This document shows positions 42,901 to 51,877 of a stretch of 64,000 bases of DNA, one piece after another. The stretch spans positions 42,244,766 through 42,308,765 of the forward strand of contig CM076147.1 in the NCBI GenBank assembly GCA_038025085.1, written 5' to 3'. Both the position numbers and the translations under genes were made by a program. This stretch comes from Tetragonia tetragonoides. Lineage: Eukaryota > Streptophyta > Magnoliopsida > Caryophyllales > Aizoaceae. The notes under the pieces are model-generated. The model ran no database searches, was not told the DNA's origin, and saw only the letters and a program-made list of their open reading frames with translations. Positions within the stretch are counted from its first letter, which is position 1; the number at the start of each line of letters is the position of its first letter.

Positions 42901-44494
42901 TTCCGCTCCTTTCATATGCTAACTTGATATAAGTTATGACATGTTTTAAACTTTGTGTTTTGGCTGTCTTGTGGGGCTACCTTCTAAATCTATGCCTATT
43001 TAATGTCCTTTCTCAATCTCCCCCTGCCAGTCTGCCAGGCTGCCACCCCTCCCCCTTCAACCATATAGACATTAGGTTGGAAAAAGAAAGATGTTATGGT
43101 TCTGTTGCTTGGTTGATTACACCAAACTTGACATTAGCGGGTCAGGGTTGAGCTTGAGCATTTCCCAGCCAGATCCAATAACAGACGAAACTGATGCAAC
43201 CCTTGCTAACCAGTGGCAGACAAGACATACAGATTGTCTTTAATGTATTTCAATCAATACCAAGTTGCGTTTGTTCTGTGTACTGAGCATTTGCACGGTT
43301 TATGCTGCTGATTTACGAGCCAACCTTCTCTCATATGATTAACTTAAGTTGCAAGTTACAAATAAGGAGTCATTTTCACACTACTGATTTTTTCTTTCGT
43401 GATGCAGGTTGCATCTGTTATGACAATATGGAACCAGATGCAGCCAGCATATGCAGCAAACTTGTGGAAGGAAGCATTGAACAAACGGCTGGGAACTGAG
43501 GTATGTGTTTCTAATCTGTCTCACTTCCATCTGCGTTTCATTAATCTTATTAAGGATTGCCTAATATATTGTTTTCTCATCATTACTTAGTTGTGAAATG
43601 CGATTTACTGCTTGATGTTAGATTCTGTTACAACCAAGTATAGTTTCTGATATCGGAATATTATAAATGAAGCTTTGCTTCTGAGTCCTATCAACCCCAC
43701 CACTCTCGACACCAAACCAACCGAAGAAACCCCCCCTCCCGACGCTCTCACACACACACACGGACACAACTGCACACACACACGGACACAACTGCGCACA
43801 CAAAGGAAAATAGTGGTTTTTTTTGTACCTGTAGAATATTTGAAAAGATCGAGATTTGACGCTCAAATATATCTGTTGGGCAAAACTGAAGTGTAATTGA
43901 GGGTATTTACCCATCTGCTGCTTCCAATTTTCCTCACAGGACCTTGATCTCCCTGAAGTTCTTGTAGAAGTTGAAAAACGTGGGTCATCCTTTGGTCGGT
44001 TGCTTGCTGTTCCTGAACAAGATGATTGGATCTATGCTGACGGAAAGTCAGCGTCATGTGTTGCTTATGCTCTTGGAATATACAAGGCAGCTGGGCTCTT
44101 TGATCCAATTTCTAGCTCCATACAAGCAACCGAGTTCACTGTAAGTCTCTTATTAGTTCTTTCACTACCCTTTAATGGTCCAACAAACCTGGAACATGGC
44201 GCCTAAAACTGAAGAAAAAGAAAGAAAAAAGAAAAGGAACAAGGCACAAGTATGAATGTTTCTGCTTTGTGATTGCAGATAAAGGACGCATATACACTAA
44301 AATTCTTTGAAAGCAATTCAAGTCGTCTGCCTAGTTGGTGCAATGATGGGGACAATGTGGAGCTTCCTTTTTGTCAAATTCGAGGGAAGTATAGAATGGA
44401 ACTACCTGGATACAATAGTATTGTTCCATACTCCCACATGAATGAAATGTGTCCATCTCTTCCTCCAAAATACTACAGACCGAGCACTTGCTGA
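33914..44494 (+). CDS. Conserved secreted plant protein, possible circularly permuted papain-fold enzyme
   Basis: Seven exons give 528 residues: 33914-34237, 36386-36526, 36607-36972, 41972-42217, 43408-43500, 43940-44140, 44279-44494. All splice sites are GT-AG and every joint keeps the frame. The N-terminus MANTFNFSLLIFSVLSLLL is a signal peptide, so the ATG at 33914 (context GCCATGG) is preferred over an in-frame upstream one. I recognise it as a conserved plant protein without assigned function. Features: SGDFLALSKIRG (about 224-235), SYAGHSAVCL with His about 254, ILPWDEWWEF, and GKSASCVAYALGIYKAAGLF with Cys about 430. GD..., GH-hydrophobic, then a late Cys starting a helix is the layout of permuted NlpC/P60 (YiiX/YaeF-type) papain-fold proteins; this is inference. 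Intron 3 (5 kb) contains a tandem-repeat element. Confidence 0.85.
34238..35000 (+). repeat. Divergent tandem repeats in intron 1 (also in unit A, 25110-25960)
   Basis: Intron 1 is built from imperfect units containing GGATGTGGGTCTTCTGTAAT, then TTGCTTAATTTGTTGG, then GTCAAGTTTGATTG and GAGCTATG. About four or five degenerate units occur here, and the same series occurs in the unit A pseudogene intron (25110-25960). The repetition therefore predates the segmental duplication. Confidence 0.6.
36160..36320. repeat. Second copy of the short dispersed repeat seen at 16573-16722
   Basis: In intron 1 of the papain-fold-like gene. Shares AGCACAAAAACTTG, AACTTTTGGTGA and GTCACTTTTTAGCC in order with the reverse complement of 16573-16722. 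Confidence 0.5.
37518..40420 (-). mobile_element. Helitron-like element with internal tandem array (copy 1)
   Basis: Inside intron 3 of the papain-fold-like gene. On the minus strand the right terminus is a GC-rich imperfect hairpin (CTCGTGCATCGCTCGGG), then GCATGCACA, then CTAG followed by T, as in Helitron 3' ends (hairpin about 10 nt before CTRR|T). The first 570 bp (37518-38100) match 61712-62280 closely. The interior is the 310-bp array. The other end is uncertain: a block ending CTCTCTACTATTATAGTGAG is present at about 40340-40420 and again at 40755-40834, and the flanking base is not the expected A. No replicase/helicase is encoded, so it would be non-autonomous. Confidence 0.55.
38180..40330. 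repeat. GC-rich tandem array, period about 303-315 bp, copy 1
   Basis: The phrase TTTTACGGGACAC (or a close variant) recurs at about 38474, 38791, 39095, 39407, 39717 and 40022. Between these points each unit contains, in order, GGTGATATCGAAGTTCGGGG, a GGGTCCTCTAGGGTCATGAT-like block, GAGAAGTTTGGGCAAAAATG, CCACGTTTTTTGGGCTTCC and TTTTCGCACCACATCGCAC. About seven units are present. GC content is far above the surroundings. Units read open for long stretches on the minus strand, but the products are only translations of the repeat. Confidence 0.93.
40421..41971. other. Remainder of intron 3 of the papain-fold-like gene
   Basis: Includes a partial second copy of the element end at 40734-40850 (GTTTTCGGGTACC through CTACTATTATAGTGAG) and duplicated words TATGCATTGTGCATGTCTACTCC / TATGCACTGGACATGTCTACTCC. 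The rest is AT-rich intron without coding potential. Confidence 0.55.
43748..43803. repeat. CA-rich minisatellite in intron 5
   Basis: ACACACACACGGACACAACTGC occurs twice in tandem in intron 5 of the papain-fold-like gene. Confidence 0.8.
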
Positions 44495-45439
44495 GAATGA
44501 GCCACCAGAACCTGTTGGTAATATTTTGTCAGGCACAGAGCTGAAATGTATATTTTCATATAGATTCTGTATATAATCCTCCCGTAGAATAGCATCAAAG
44601 ATCTCTCGTTTACGCTGCTTGGCATAGGATGTAAATAGCAATAGTTCATCTAGTTTGTATGTGGAGATGAAAGCGATTTAAAATGTCATATTTATCCCCT
44701 TGTAGCTTGAGTAATGTTGAAGTAAAAGTGAGGCTTTGAGCATGGATACAAGCTCGTGTATTAACTTCTGCAGCAGTCAACAAATCTTTGAAGGGATTTT
44801 GCTAGAGCCTATATGTACTCGCTTTGATTACAAGTCTAATGTATACTAACAGTTATGAAGTAAATACAATGCTAATGGAATTATATGGCAGATATTATAT
44901 CATTCAATAAGTCTTGTATGCGACTGTTTTGCCGTGGGATGGTCTTTATAGAAGTTTTTGTGCATCTTCTTTTCTTGAATAATGAAAATGTCTTTACTCT
45001 TTAGTAGGCATTCATATTTTAGTGTGAGAAGCACTTATGATGACGCCAAATTTGTGTCAACACTTGTTAGTGCAGGGATCGTTTATGTATAAGGTTTAAC
45101 AAAGCGTGGTCTGACTGCTTGTTGAATCTTTTGCGATTTTTATTTAACTCAAATATGGTTATTTAATGTTTAGTGGCAATAAAAATTTCTGTTGGAAAGA
45201 AAAGCTCAGACATGAGGACATGGAACCTCCATACAATCACGAGCTGTAAATTCTATGGTTACAGTATGTCTTTGTTTGTCAGTTGCTGCTCCTGTTGATT
45301 ACTGGGAGAGTGGGAGAGATCGACTTCTTCATGGAGAAGGCTTAATAATCATGTGATTCATGTCAAAGAAATATAACAAGAACAAGCAAAATTCAATATC
45401 CATGAATCATTCACATAACATAATTATCTGGTTATCTGG

Positions 45440-45535
45440 CAGCCGGTCTTGACCGGACAGGTCCGGGTCTAGACCGGACGGTCCGGGTTGGTTAATTAAC
45501 CGGATCTGACCGGTCAGGCCACCGGTTCTCATTTT
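45440..45535. repeat. Dense cluster of CCGG-centred palindromic words
   Basis: Within about 95 bp GACCGG, TCCGGG, ACCGGA and ACCGGTC occur at least eight times on both strands (for example CCGGTCTTGACCGG and TCTAGACCGGACGGTCC). It is GC-rich in an AT-rich neighbourhood. Probably a remnant of a transposable-element end or a hairpin-forming repeat. Confidence 0.6.
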
Positions 45536-45697
45536 CTGAATTTCCGGTTCGGTGTGCAGCCCTACTGCCATGACTCCAAATAGCAGCAGTACTGGCCTTC
45601 TCTATGATTTTATTCTCTGCTTATTGTGGCTGATGACTTCTGAGTGTTTTTTCGTTCATATTGGTGTTATGTCAGGCTTTACAATTGACTTACTGAT

Positions 45698-45868
45698 ATG
45701 GTGAAAATGGCTGAACTCCATGCATGTCAAAAGCTTCTGGGGATAATCTCACTATTGATGAGAGAAAGACCATCAGATTATGGATATTACTATCCCTTGG
45801 AAGAATTGGATTATTTGAATGGGAGAGAACCCACCTTCAACGGCTTCAAGTGGGAAAACAAGCAATAA
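45698..45868 (+). CDS. Small open reading frame, 56 residues, unknown
   Basis: ATG at 45698 to TAA at 45866-45868. The product begins MVKMAELHACQKLLG and ends with a Tyr-rich stretch (DYGYYYPLEELDYLNGREP) and FNGFKWENKQ. The composition is protein-like rather than low-complexity, and the in-frame upstream Met pair is close together. I do not recognise it. It may be an exon remnant of an older gene or a real micropeptide; no splice context was established. Confidence 0.25.
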   Translation: MVKMAELHACQKLLGIISLLMRERPSDYGYYYPLEELDYLNGREPTFNGFKWENKQ

Positions 45869-47005
45869 ATATATTCATTGATAAGTAGTGTTAAAAGTCA
45901 AAATATGTCTTATATTGTGAGAAAAATATTACTACACTAACTATTGGCTGCATCCAGTGTTGTTGCTAGCCATAGTACGTCGTAATGTTCTTCGAATAAA
46001 ACCAAATACCCTTGCTGTATCAATCAACATTAACTACTAAAGTAGACTAGTAAAAACTACCTAAACCCAACAAGACAATGACTGGCCTTGCAAGCCACAA
46101 AAATCCTCCATAACATGGTCAGTACCAACAGCGTGATACTTCTCATCCACTAGCGAATAGTAGACAATGCCATCATCCCCCTTATGCCATGGCAAGTAAA
46201 TTCTATCCTCCATAAAACTTTCCCTTGCCAATGCTGAAAAAGATGACCGGTGACCGATAAACAAAATGTGATTTCCCAAAGTTTTCAATTCATCCCCCCC
46301 ATTTATTCTTCAAATGATCGAACTTGAACACTTGAACCCAATCCCCGACTTCTCCAATGAACACAGAGAGCAGTTCTCCATCACACTCGACTAGATGACG
46401 CGAATGCAGAGAATCACATAATATATGTGGCTTGTTGTATACCTTCCAACTTGCTCTTTTGTTTCTTTTTTTTTTTTTTTTTTTTTGAGATGTGCCTTCC
46501 AACTTCCTTCTCCTAGAAGAAATTTGAACTCTCCCAGATACCCTGATTCATCCAGAAAATAAAATGCCTTGTTATGGTAGACAGGGCTACAATGACTAGG
46601 CCAAAATTCGACATCTTCATAGTGACAAGGATGGCGTTGCCATGTTCTATCTCCAGTACGCAAATAGTATATTACTTACTCCAAACTGTATCTATTATCA
46701 ATTCCAACCGTTAAACAATCTGAAGAAGTTGGGGTGGTTGAAAATCCAAGGCTTTGAAAGCAGTGCATAGATTCATGAGGAGGCAATTCTCCCTTCTCCC
46801 TCGTGAAAGGATTGAAAAAATGAAATGATTCTCCACCGGTGCAAACAACTAGCCAACCATCCTTGGAGAACTCGAATTGTACAGGGGCTTTAGGAGAATG
46901 AGGAATCACGATGGAGTGTGAATCGTTTCAACATATGTCCCTTAACTCACATAATCCATCACGGCCCTTACAGAACATGAACAACGGGAATGATTTATTG
47001 GCTCG

Positions 47006-47010
47006 CCCTC
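47006..47010. repeat. Retrotransposon target-site duplication, left (CCCTC)
   Basis: CCCTC immediately precedes the TG of the left LTR and recurs at 52674-52678 after the CA of the right LTR. Confidence 0.95.
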
Positions 47011-47806
47011 TGTTGGAGTATCCCTCCTACATGGAGGAAGAACCCAATTAATTTGGGATATATTTGCTTACCATATGGGTTATCCATATGATGTTTAAGT
47101 GAAGGGCAATTTCGTATATTCACTCACAAGTGGCTTCCCTTATAAGCCAAAAGGTTAGAAGGGCTGAGTGCAAGAGAGAGAAAGCCTAGACACTCAAAAA
47201 TTCAGGAGAAAAGTCTAGAAGAGAAGAGGAGAGAGAGAAGAGGAGCCACCCACGAATTTTGGTGCTGGCAGCCCAGAAATCCGCCCCGATCGACGACCAA
47301 ACGAACTCCGATCGTCGCGAGATTTTAGCACGTTGTTCCTGACATCCCCCTCTTCAAATCCAACGGTCAGAATTTCATTTGGAGCTCTCTAACTCAGTTT
47401 TCTAAATTCAGCTCTTATTTTATACGAAATTGTATTTCCACTCTTTTTGGGTGATGATTTGGGAGACTTGTTGTGCCAAGGTTGATCCTTGATGATTGTG
47501 AATACCTCTAGTTGATCTAGGGAAGAACTATTGTTGTACCCACTTGTTAATTTGTTGATTAGTGGAGGTTTTGGCACCGTTTGTTAACGGTCCCGTGGTT
47601 TTTTCCCCACATCGGGGTTTCCACGTAAATCCTTGCGTCTCCTTGTTTATTTACTGTTTTTGGGCTGATTTATAGTTCCATTTGCTGCTGTCATTTTGGT
47701 TCAATATTGTTTGGTTGCTTGAATTGGTTATTGCTCATATTTGCATCACAACCGGGGAAAAAGTCTTTGTTGCTTCCGCTTGTGTATTTGTGTGCTTTCC
47801 CCAACA
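47011..47806 (+). repeat. 5' LTR of copia element (796 bp)
   Basis: Starts TGTTGGAGTATCC and ends CTTTCCCCAACA, giving the terminal inverted dinucleotides TG...CA. Same length as the right LTR, and reading the two side by side I found no difference. Confidence 0.95.
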
Positions 47807-47809
47807 TAG

Positions 47810-47821
47810 TGGTATCAGAGC
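47810..47821 (+). promoter_or_regulatory. Primer-binding site (initiator tRNA-Met)
   Basis: TGGTATCAGAGC, 3 nt after the 5' LTR, is the standard plant retrotransposon primer-binding site for the 3' end of initiator tRNA-Met. Confidence 0.93.
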
Positions 47822-47860
47822 TTTGGTTAGAGTCATTGTGAATTTGTTGTGTTGTTAAAG

Positions 47861-48466
47861 ATGGATGAAAAATCTGGTGTGCACGGAATGATTAGTTTGA
47901 ATTCTGGAAATTACTCCGTGTGGAAAACTAAAATGGAGGATATCCTTTATGTGAAGGATTTGTATGAACCAATTTTAAATGCAACCATACCAACTGGTGT
48001 TGTTGAAAGTGAGTGGAAAATATTGAACCGTAAAGCCGTTGGAACAATTAGACAATTTGTTGATATGAGTGTCCTCCAACATATTGCCAATGACACGAAT
48101 GCTTATACTCTTTGGAAGAAACTTGAGACCATGTATGAAAGGAAGAATGCCTTGAGTAAAGCGTCATTGATTAGAAAACTTGTGAAACTGGAATATAAAG
48201 ATGGTGATAGCATAGTAGTTCACTTGAATGAATTTCAAAGTTTGATTAACAAGTTGTCTGCAATGAAGATGAATTTAGATGATGAGCTGCAGGCATTGCT
48301 ACTACTTTGCTCATTGCCAGAAAGTTGGGACACTCTATTTGTATCACTTAGCAACTCCGCACCAGAGGGCACGCTGACAATGGAAATTGTCAAAGCTAGT
48401 TTGTTGAATGAAGAAACTAGAAGGAAGGAAATGAGTTCCTCCACACACAACCAGAGGCTAATGTGA
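47861..48466 (+). CDS. Copia gag (N-terminal part; frame ends before the zinc knuckle)
   Basis: 201 residues beginning MDEKSGVHGMISLNSGNYSVWK, with the UBN2-type gag signature (ALLLLCSLPESWDTLFVSL, TLTMEIVKASLLNEE). In Tnt1-like elements gag runs straight into the zinc knuckle and pol in one frame. Here the frame stops at 48464-48466, while the zinc-knuckle/pol frame overlaps it in the -1 register. The change lies between about 48440 and 48466. No classical slippery heptamer is visible there, so a one-base lesion is likelier than programmed frameshifting. Confidence 0.9.
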   Translation: MDEKSGVHGMISLNSGNYSVWKTKMEDILYVKDLYEPILNATIPTGVVESEWKILNRKAVGTIRQFVDMSVLQHIANDTNAYTLWKKLETMYERKNALSKASLIRKLVKLEYKDGDSIVVHLNEFQSLINKLSAMKMNLDDELQALLLLCSLPESWDTLFVSLSNSAPEGTLTMEIVKASLLNEETRRKEMSSSTHNQRLM

Positions 48467-51400
48467 CACAAGAATCAAGCAGGGGAAGAAGTAAGACTCG
48501 ATATCCCCAGCATAGAGACAAGTCCAGGGGGAGATCAAAATCAAAGGGTAAGATCATTTGCCACTATTGTGATAAGCCAGGCCACATTCAAAAACATTGC
48601 AGGAAAATGAAGAGAGACAAGTCCAGAGAAAGGAAAGAAAAGGGTGAGACATTCGGGCAACAACAAGAAGAGAAAGATAACAACACCACTGCAATTGCAA
48701 CAAGTGATGAATTATTTTTTATTGGTGACCATTGCCTAAATCTAGATAGTGATGATTGTACTTGGGTGATTGACACGGGTGCTTCGTTTCATCTAACCTC
48801 GCACCAAGATTACTTCTCATCTTACACCAGCGGTGACTTTGGCTATGTAAAGATGGGGAATGATGGCTCATCCAAGATTGTAGGCATGGGTACAGTGTGT
48901 TTGGAGACATCCACAGGTTGCAGTTTGGTGTTGAGAGATGTCCGACATGTTCCAGACATTCGGCTGAATTTGATATCTCCTGGGTTGCTCGATGATGCTG
49001 GTTACTCCAGCAACTTTGGTGGTGGAAAGTGCAAGCTTATCAAAGGAAGTTTGATTGTGGCTCGTGGGAGCAAGCAGAGATCCTTGTATGTGATGCAAGC
49101 TAAGTTGTGCAAAGGAGAAGTACACGCAGTTGATGATTCCTCCAGCGAGTTATGGCACAAGAGACTTGGTCACATGAGTGAAAGAGGTATGCAAATGCTT
49201 GCTAAGAAGCAACTCCTTCCTGATGTTCAAGGTATGTCCTTGAAACCCTGTGTTGATTGTTTAGCTGGAAAACAACATAGGGCAGCATTTCATACTCGTC
49301 CCCCATCTAGAAGAAAACATGCATTAGATCTTGTTCACACTGATGTATGTTCTATGGATACTAAGTCACATAGCGGTGCACTTTATTTTGTTACTTTTAT
49401 TGATGATTATTCTAGAAAACTGTGGGCTTTTGTGTTGAAAACCAAAGACCAGGTACTACAGTTTTTCAAGCAGTTCCAGGCCAGAGTTGAGAGAGAAACA
49501 GGCCGGAAGCTCAAGTGTGTTAGAGCTGACAATGGTGGAGAGTACAGGGGTCCATTTGAAGAGTATTGCAAAGTACAGGGCATCAGGCTTGAGAAGACAG
49601 TTCCCAAGACACCTCAGCTGAATGGACTTGCAGAGAGAATGAACAGAACAATTGAAGAAAGAATTCGATGTATGCTCTCTCATGCGAAGCTGCCTAGGAT
49701 TTTTTGGGCCGAGGCAATGTTTACAGCAGTGTACCTCATCAACCGGTCACCTTCAGTTCCTCTTAATGGAGATGTTCCGCAGAGAGTATGGACTGGTAAA
49801 GAGGTATCATTCAGCCACCTGAGAGTCTTTGGGTGCCTTGCATATGTTCATATTCCCAGAGATGAGAGGTCCAAGCTTGATAGCAAGACAAAGCCATGCA
49901 TCTTCCTAGGGTACTCAGAGGATGAGTTTGGGTACAGATTGTGGAATCCAGTTAGCAGGAAAGTGATTAGAAGCAGAGATGTAGTGTTCTTTGAAGACAA
50001 AACCTTTGCAGATTGTGAGAAGAAGAAACAACCAGAGCCTTCTCCTAGTGACAGCGCCAACTCAGATCCAATATTTCCTGAAGTAACTCCTAGAGTTCAA
50101 GGGGGAGAACAACAGGAAGATGGCAATGATGATCATAACAGTGATGATGGTGATGATGTTCAGCCACCACCAGATCATACACATGAAGAAGAACCCCATG
50201 TACAACAAGAACCACAGTTGAGAAGATCCACCAGAGAGAGACAGCCTACCTCTAAATATCCAGCAGATGAGTATGTGTTGATGACCGACGGGGGAGAACC
50301 TGAAAGCTACGAGGAGGCTATGTCACATGAGCACTGCAAGGAGTGGTATAATGCCATGCAAGATGAGATGAAATCCTTGCATGAGAACCACACATATGAC
50401 TTAGTGGAGTTGCCTAAGGGCAAGAGAGCACTCAAGAACAAATGGGTGTACAGACTGAAAACTGGAGAAGATGGTTCACCACCTAGGTACAAGGCACGTT
50501 TGGTGGTGAAAGGCTCAGGTCAAAAGAAAGGCATAGACTTTGAAGAGATTTTCTCTCCAGTTGTAAAGATGTCTTCTGTTAGAGTTGTTCTTGGCTTAGC
50601 TGCTAGCATGGATTTGGAGTTGGAACAACTTGATGTGAAGACTGCTTTCCTCCATGGTGACTTAGAGGAGGAAATCTACATGGAGCAACCAGAAGGTTTC
50701 CAAGAGAAGGGAAGTGAGAAGCTTGTATGCCGTTTGAAAAAGAGTTTATATGGCTTGAAACAAGCACCTCGACAATGGTACAAGAAGTTTGAGTCTTTCA
50801 TGAAAGACCACAGTTTCCACAAGACACATGCAGATTCATGTGTGTTTGTGAAGCATTACGCCGGAGGTGATTTTCTCATTCTCTTACTTTATGTGGATGA
50901 CATGTTGATTGTTGGACAGGATAAGGAGAAGATTGCCAACCTGAAGAGTGCCTTGAGCAAGTCCTTTGCAATGAAGGACCTTGGCCCTGCAAAGCAAATT
51001 TTGGGCATGCGTATCTCTCGTGATAGGAAGAACAAGAAGATATGGCTATCACAAGAGAGTTACATCCAGAAGCTGCTAGAGAGGTTCAAGATGGACAAAG
51101 CTAAACCCGTGAGCTCGCCACTTGCAGGTCACATGAAGCTAAGCTCCAGCCAGTGTCCTACAAGTGAGAATGACAAGAAAGAGATGATGACGGTGCCTTA
51201 TGCATCCGCCGTGGGGAGTTTGATGTATGCCATGGTATGCACTAGGCCAGACATTGCACATGCCATTGGGGTTGTTAGCAGGTTCATGTCTAATCCTGGT
51301 AAGGAGCATTGGGCAGCAGTAAAGTGGATCATGCGGTATCTCAGAGGTACTTCTAGAGTGTGTTTATGCTTTGGTCCCGGACAACCTGTGTTAGATGGCT

Positions 51401-51861
51401 ACACAGATGCTGATTTGTCGGGTGATATTGATGCTAGTAAGTCTACCTCCGGATACTTGATGACAATTGCAGGGGGAGCTGTTTCATGGCAATCAAAATT
51501 GCAAAAGTGTGTTGCTCTGTCTACCACAGAATCTGAGTATATGGCAGCGGTTGAAGCTGGCAAGGAGTTTATTTGGATGAGAGATTTTCTAGAGGAGTTG
51601 GGTTTGAAACAAGACAAGTACCCTCTTTATTGTGATAGTCAAAGTGCCATCCACCTTGCCAAGAATGCAGCCTACCATTCCCGAACCAAACACATACGGA
51701 GGAGGTATCATTGGATTCGAGAAGCGGTAGAAGACAAGTCATTTGAGCTTGTGAAGATTCACACCGATCTCAACGGATCGGACATGTTGACGAAGGCCTT
51801 GCCTAAGGAGAAACTTCTTGTTTGTAGAAAGATTGCGGGCTTGGTCGAGCCCCCCATGTAG
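48463..51861 (+). CDS. Copia zinc knuckle and pol polyprotein (PR-IN-RT-RH)
   Basis: Open frame of about 1,130 residues ending at TAG 51859-51861. In order: basic region and CCHC zinc knuckle (CHYCDKPGHIQKHC, about 33-46); aspartic protease (VIDTGASFH, Asp about 104); GAG-pre-integrase (LWHKRLGHM, about 230); integrase core (HTDVCS..., ADNGGEY about 354); reverse transcriptase (LLYVDDMLIVG, about 809); RNase H (STTESEYMA, about 1022). All catalytic motifs are present and uninterrupted. The frame is open upstream of 48463, so the listed start is a frame boundary, not a proven start codon. Confidence 0.95.
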   Translation: MTQESSRGRSKTRYPQHRDKSRGRSKSKGKIICHYCDKPGHIQKHCRKMKRDKSRERKEKGETFGQQQEEKDNNTTAIATSDELFFIGDHCLNLDSDDCTWVIDTGASFHLTSHQDYFSSYTSGDFGYVKMGNDGSSKIVGMGTVCLETSTGCSLVLRDVRHVPDIRLNLISPGLLDDAGYSSNFGGGKCKLIKGSLIVARGSKQRSLYVMQAKLCKGEVHAVDDSSSELWHKRLGHMSERGMQMLAKKQLLPDVQGMSLKPCVDCLAGKQHRAAFHTRPPSRRKHALDLVHTDVCSMDTKSHSGALYFVTFIDDYSRKLWAFVLKTKDQVLQFFKQFQARVERETGRKLKCVRADNGGEYRGPFEEYCKVQGIRLEKTVPKTPQLNGLAERMNRTIEERIRCMLSHAKLPRIFWAEAMFTAVYLINRSPSVPLNGDVPQRVWTGKEVSFSHLRVFGCLAYVHIPRDERSKLDSKTKPCIFLGYSEDEFGYRLWNPVSRKVIRSRDVVFFEDKTFADCEKKKQPEPSPSDSANSDPIFPEVTPRVQGGEQQEDGNDDHNSDDGDDVQPPPDHTHEEEPHVQQEPQLRRSTRERQPTSKYPADEYVLMTDGGEPESYEEAMSHEHCKEWYNAMQDEMKSLHENHTYDLVELPKGKRALKNKWVYRLKTGEDGSPPRYKARLVVKGSGQKKGIDFEEIFSPVVKMSSVRVVLGLAASMDLELEQLDVKTAFLHGDLEEEIYMEQPEGFQEKGSEKLVCRLKKSLYGLKQAPRQWYKKFESFMKDHSFHKTHADSCVFVKHYAGGDFLILLLYVDDMLIVGQDKEKIANLKSALSKSFAMKDLGPAKQILGMRISRDRKNKKIWLSQESYIQKLLERFKMDKAKPVSSPLAGHMKLSSSQCPTSENDKKEMMTVPYASAVGSLMYAMVCTRPDIAHAIGVVSRFMSNPGKEHWAAVKWIMRYLRGTSRVCLCFGPGQPVLDGYTDADLSGDIDASKSTSGYLMTIAGGAVSWQSKLQKCVALSTTESEYMAAVEAGKEFIWMRDFLEELGLKQDKYPLYCDSQSAIHLAKNAAYHSRTKHIRRRYHWIREAVEDKSFELVKIHTDLNGSDMLTKALPKEKLLVCRKIAGLVEPPM

Positions 51862-51865
51862 GAGT

Positions 51866-51876
51866 GAGGGGGAGAT
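51866..51876 (+). promoter_or_regulatory. Polypurine tract of copia element
   Basis: GAGGGGGAGA just before the 3' LTR (TG at 51878), the priming site for plus-strand DNA synthesis. Confidence 0.85.
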
Positions 51877-51877
51877 T

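Larger units (their letters stand above)
30200..44494. repeat. Segmental duplication unit B
   Basis: The second unit of the tandem duplication: FAD4-like (-, frameshifted), cysteine-rich peptide (-) and the complete papain-fold-like gene (+). Homology to unit A is visible from about 30,310 to about 37,262; the rest of the last gene is single-copy here. Insertions specific to B are a 96-bp element at 31252-31347 and the Helitron-like element in intron 3. Confidence 0.85.
44495..46060. other. Intergenic region after the papain-fold-like gene
   Basis: 3' UTR and intergenic DNA. It holds an ACCGG-rich palindromic cluster (45440-45530) and a small open frame (45698-45868), listed separately. Otherwise AT-rich with no recognised feature. 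Confidence 0.5.

Noticed and set aside
47389..47577. 62-residue minus-strand frame repeated at 52256-52444
   Set aside because: Both copies are simply the antisense of the two LTRs.
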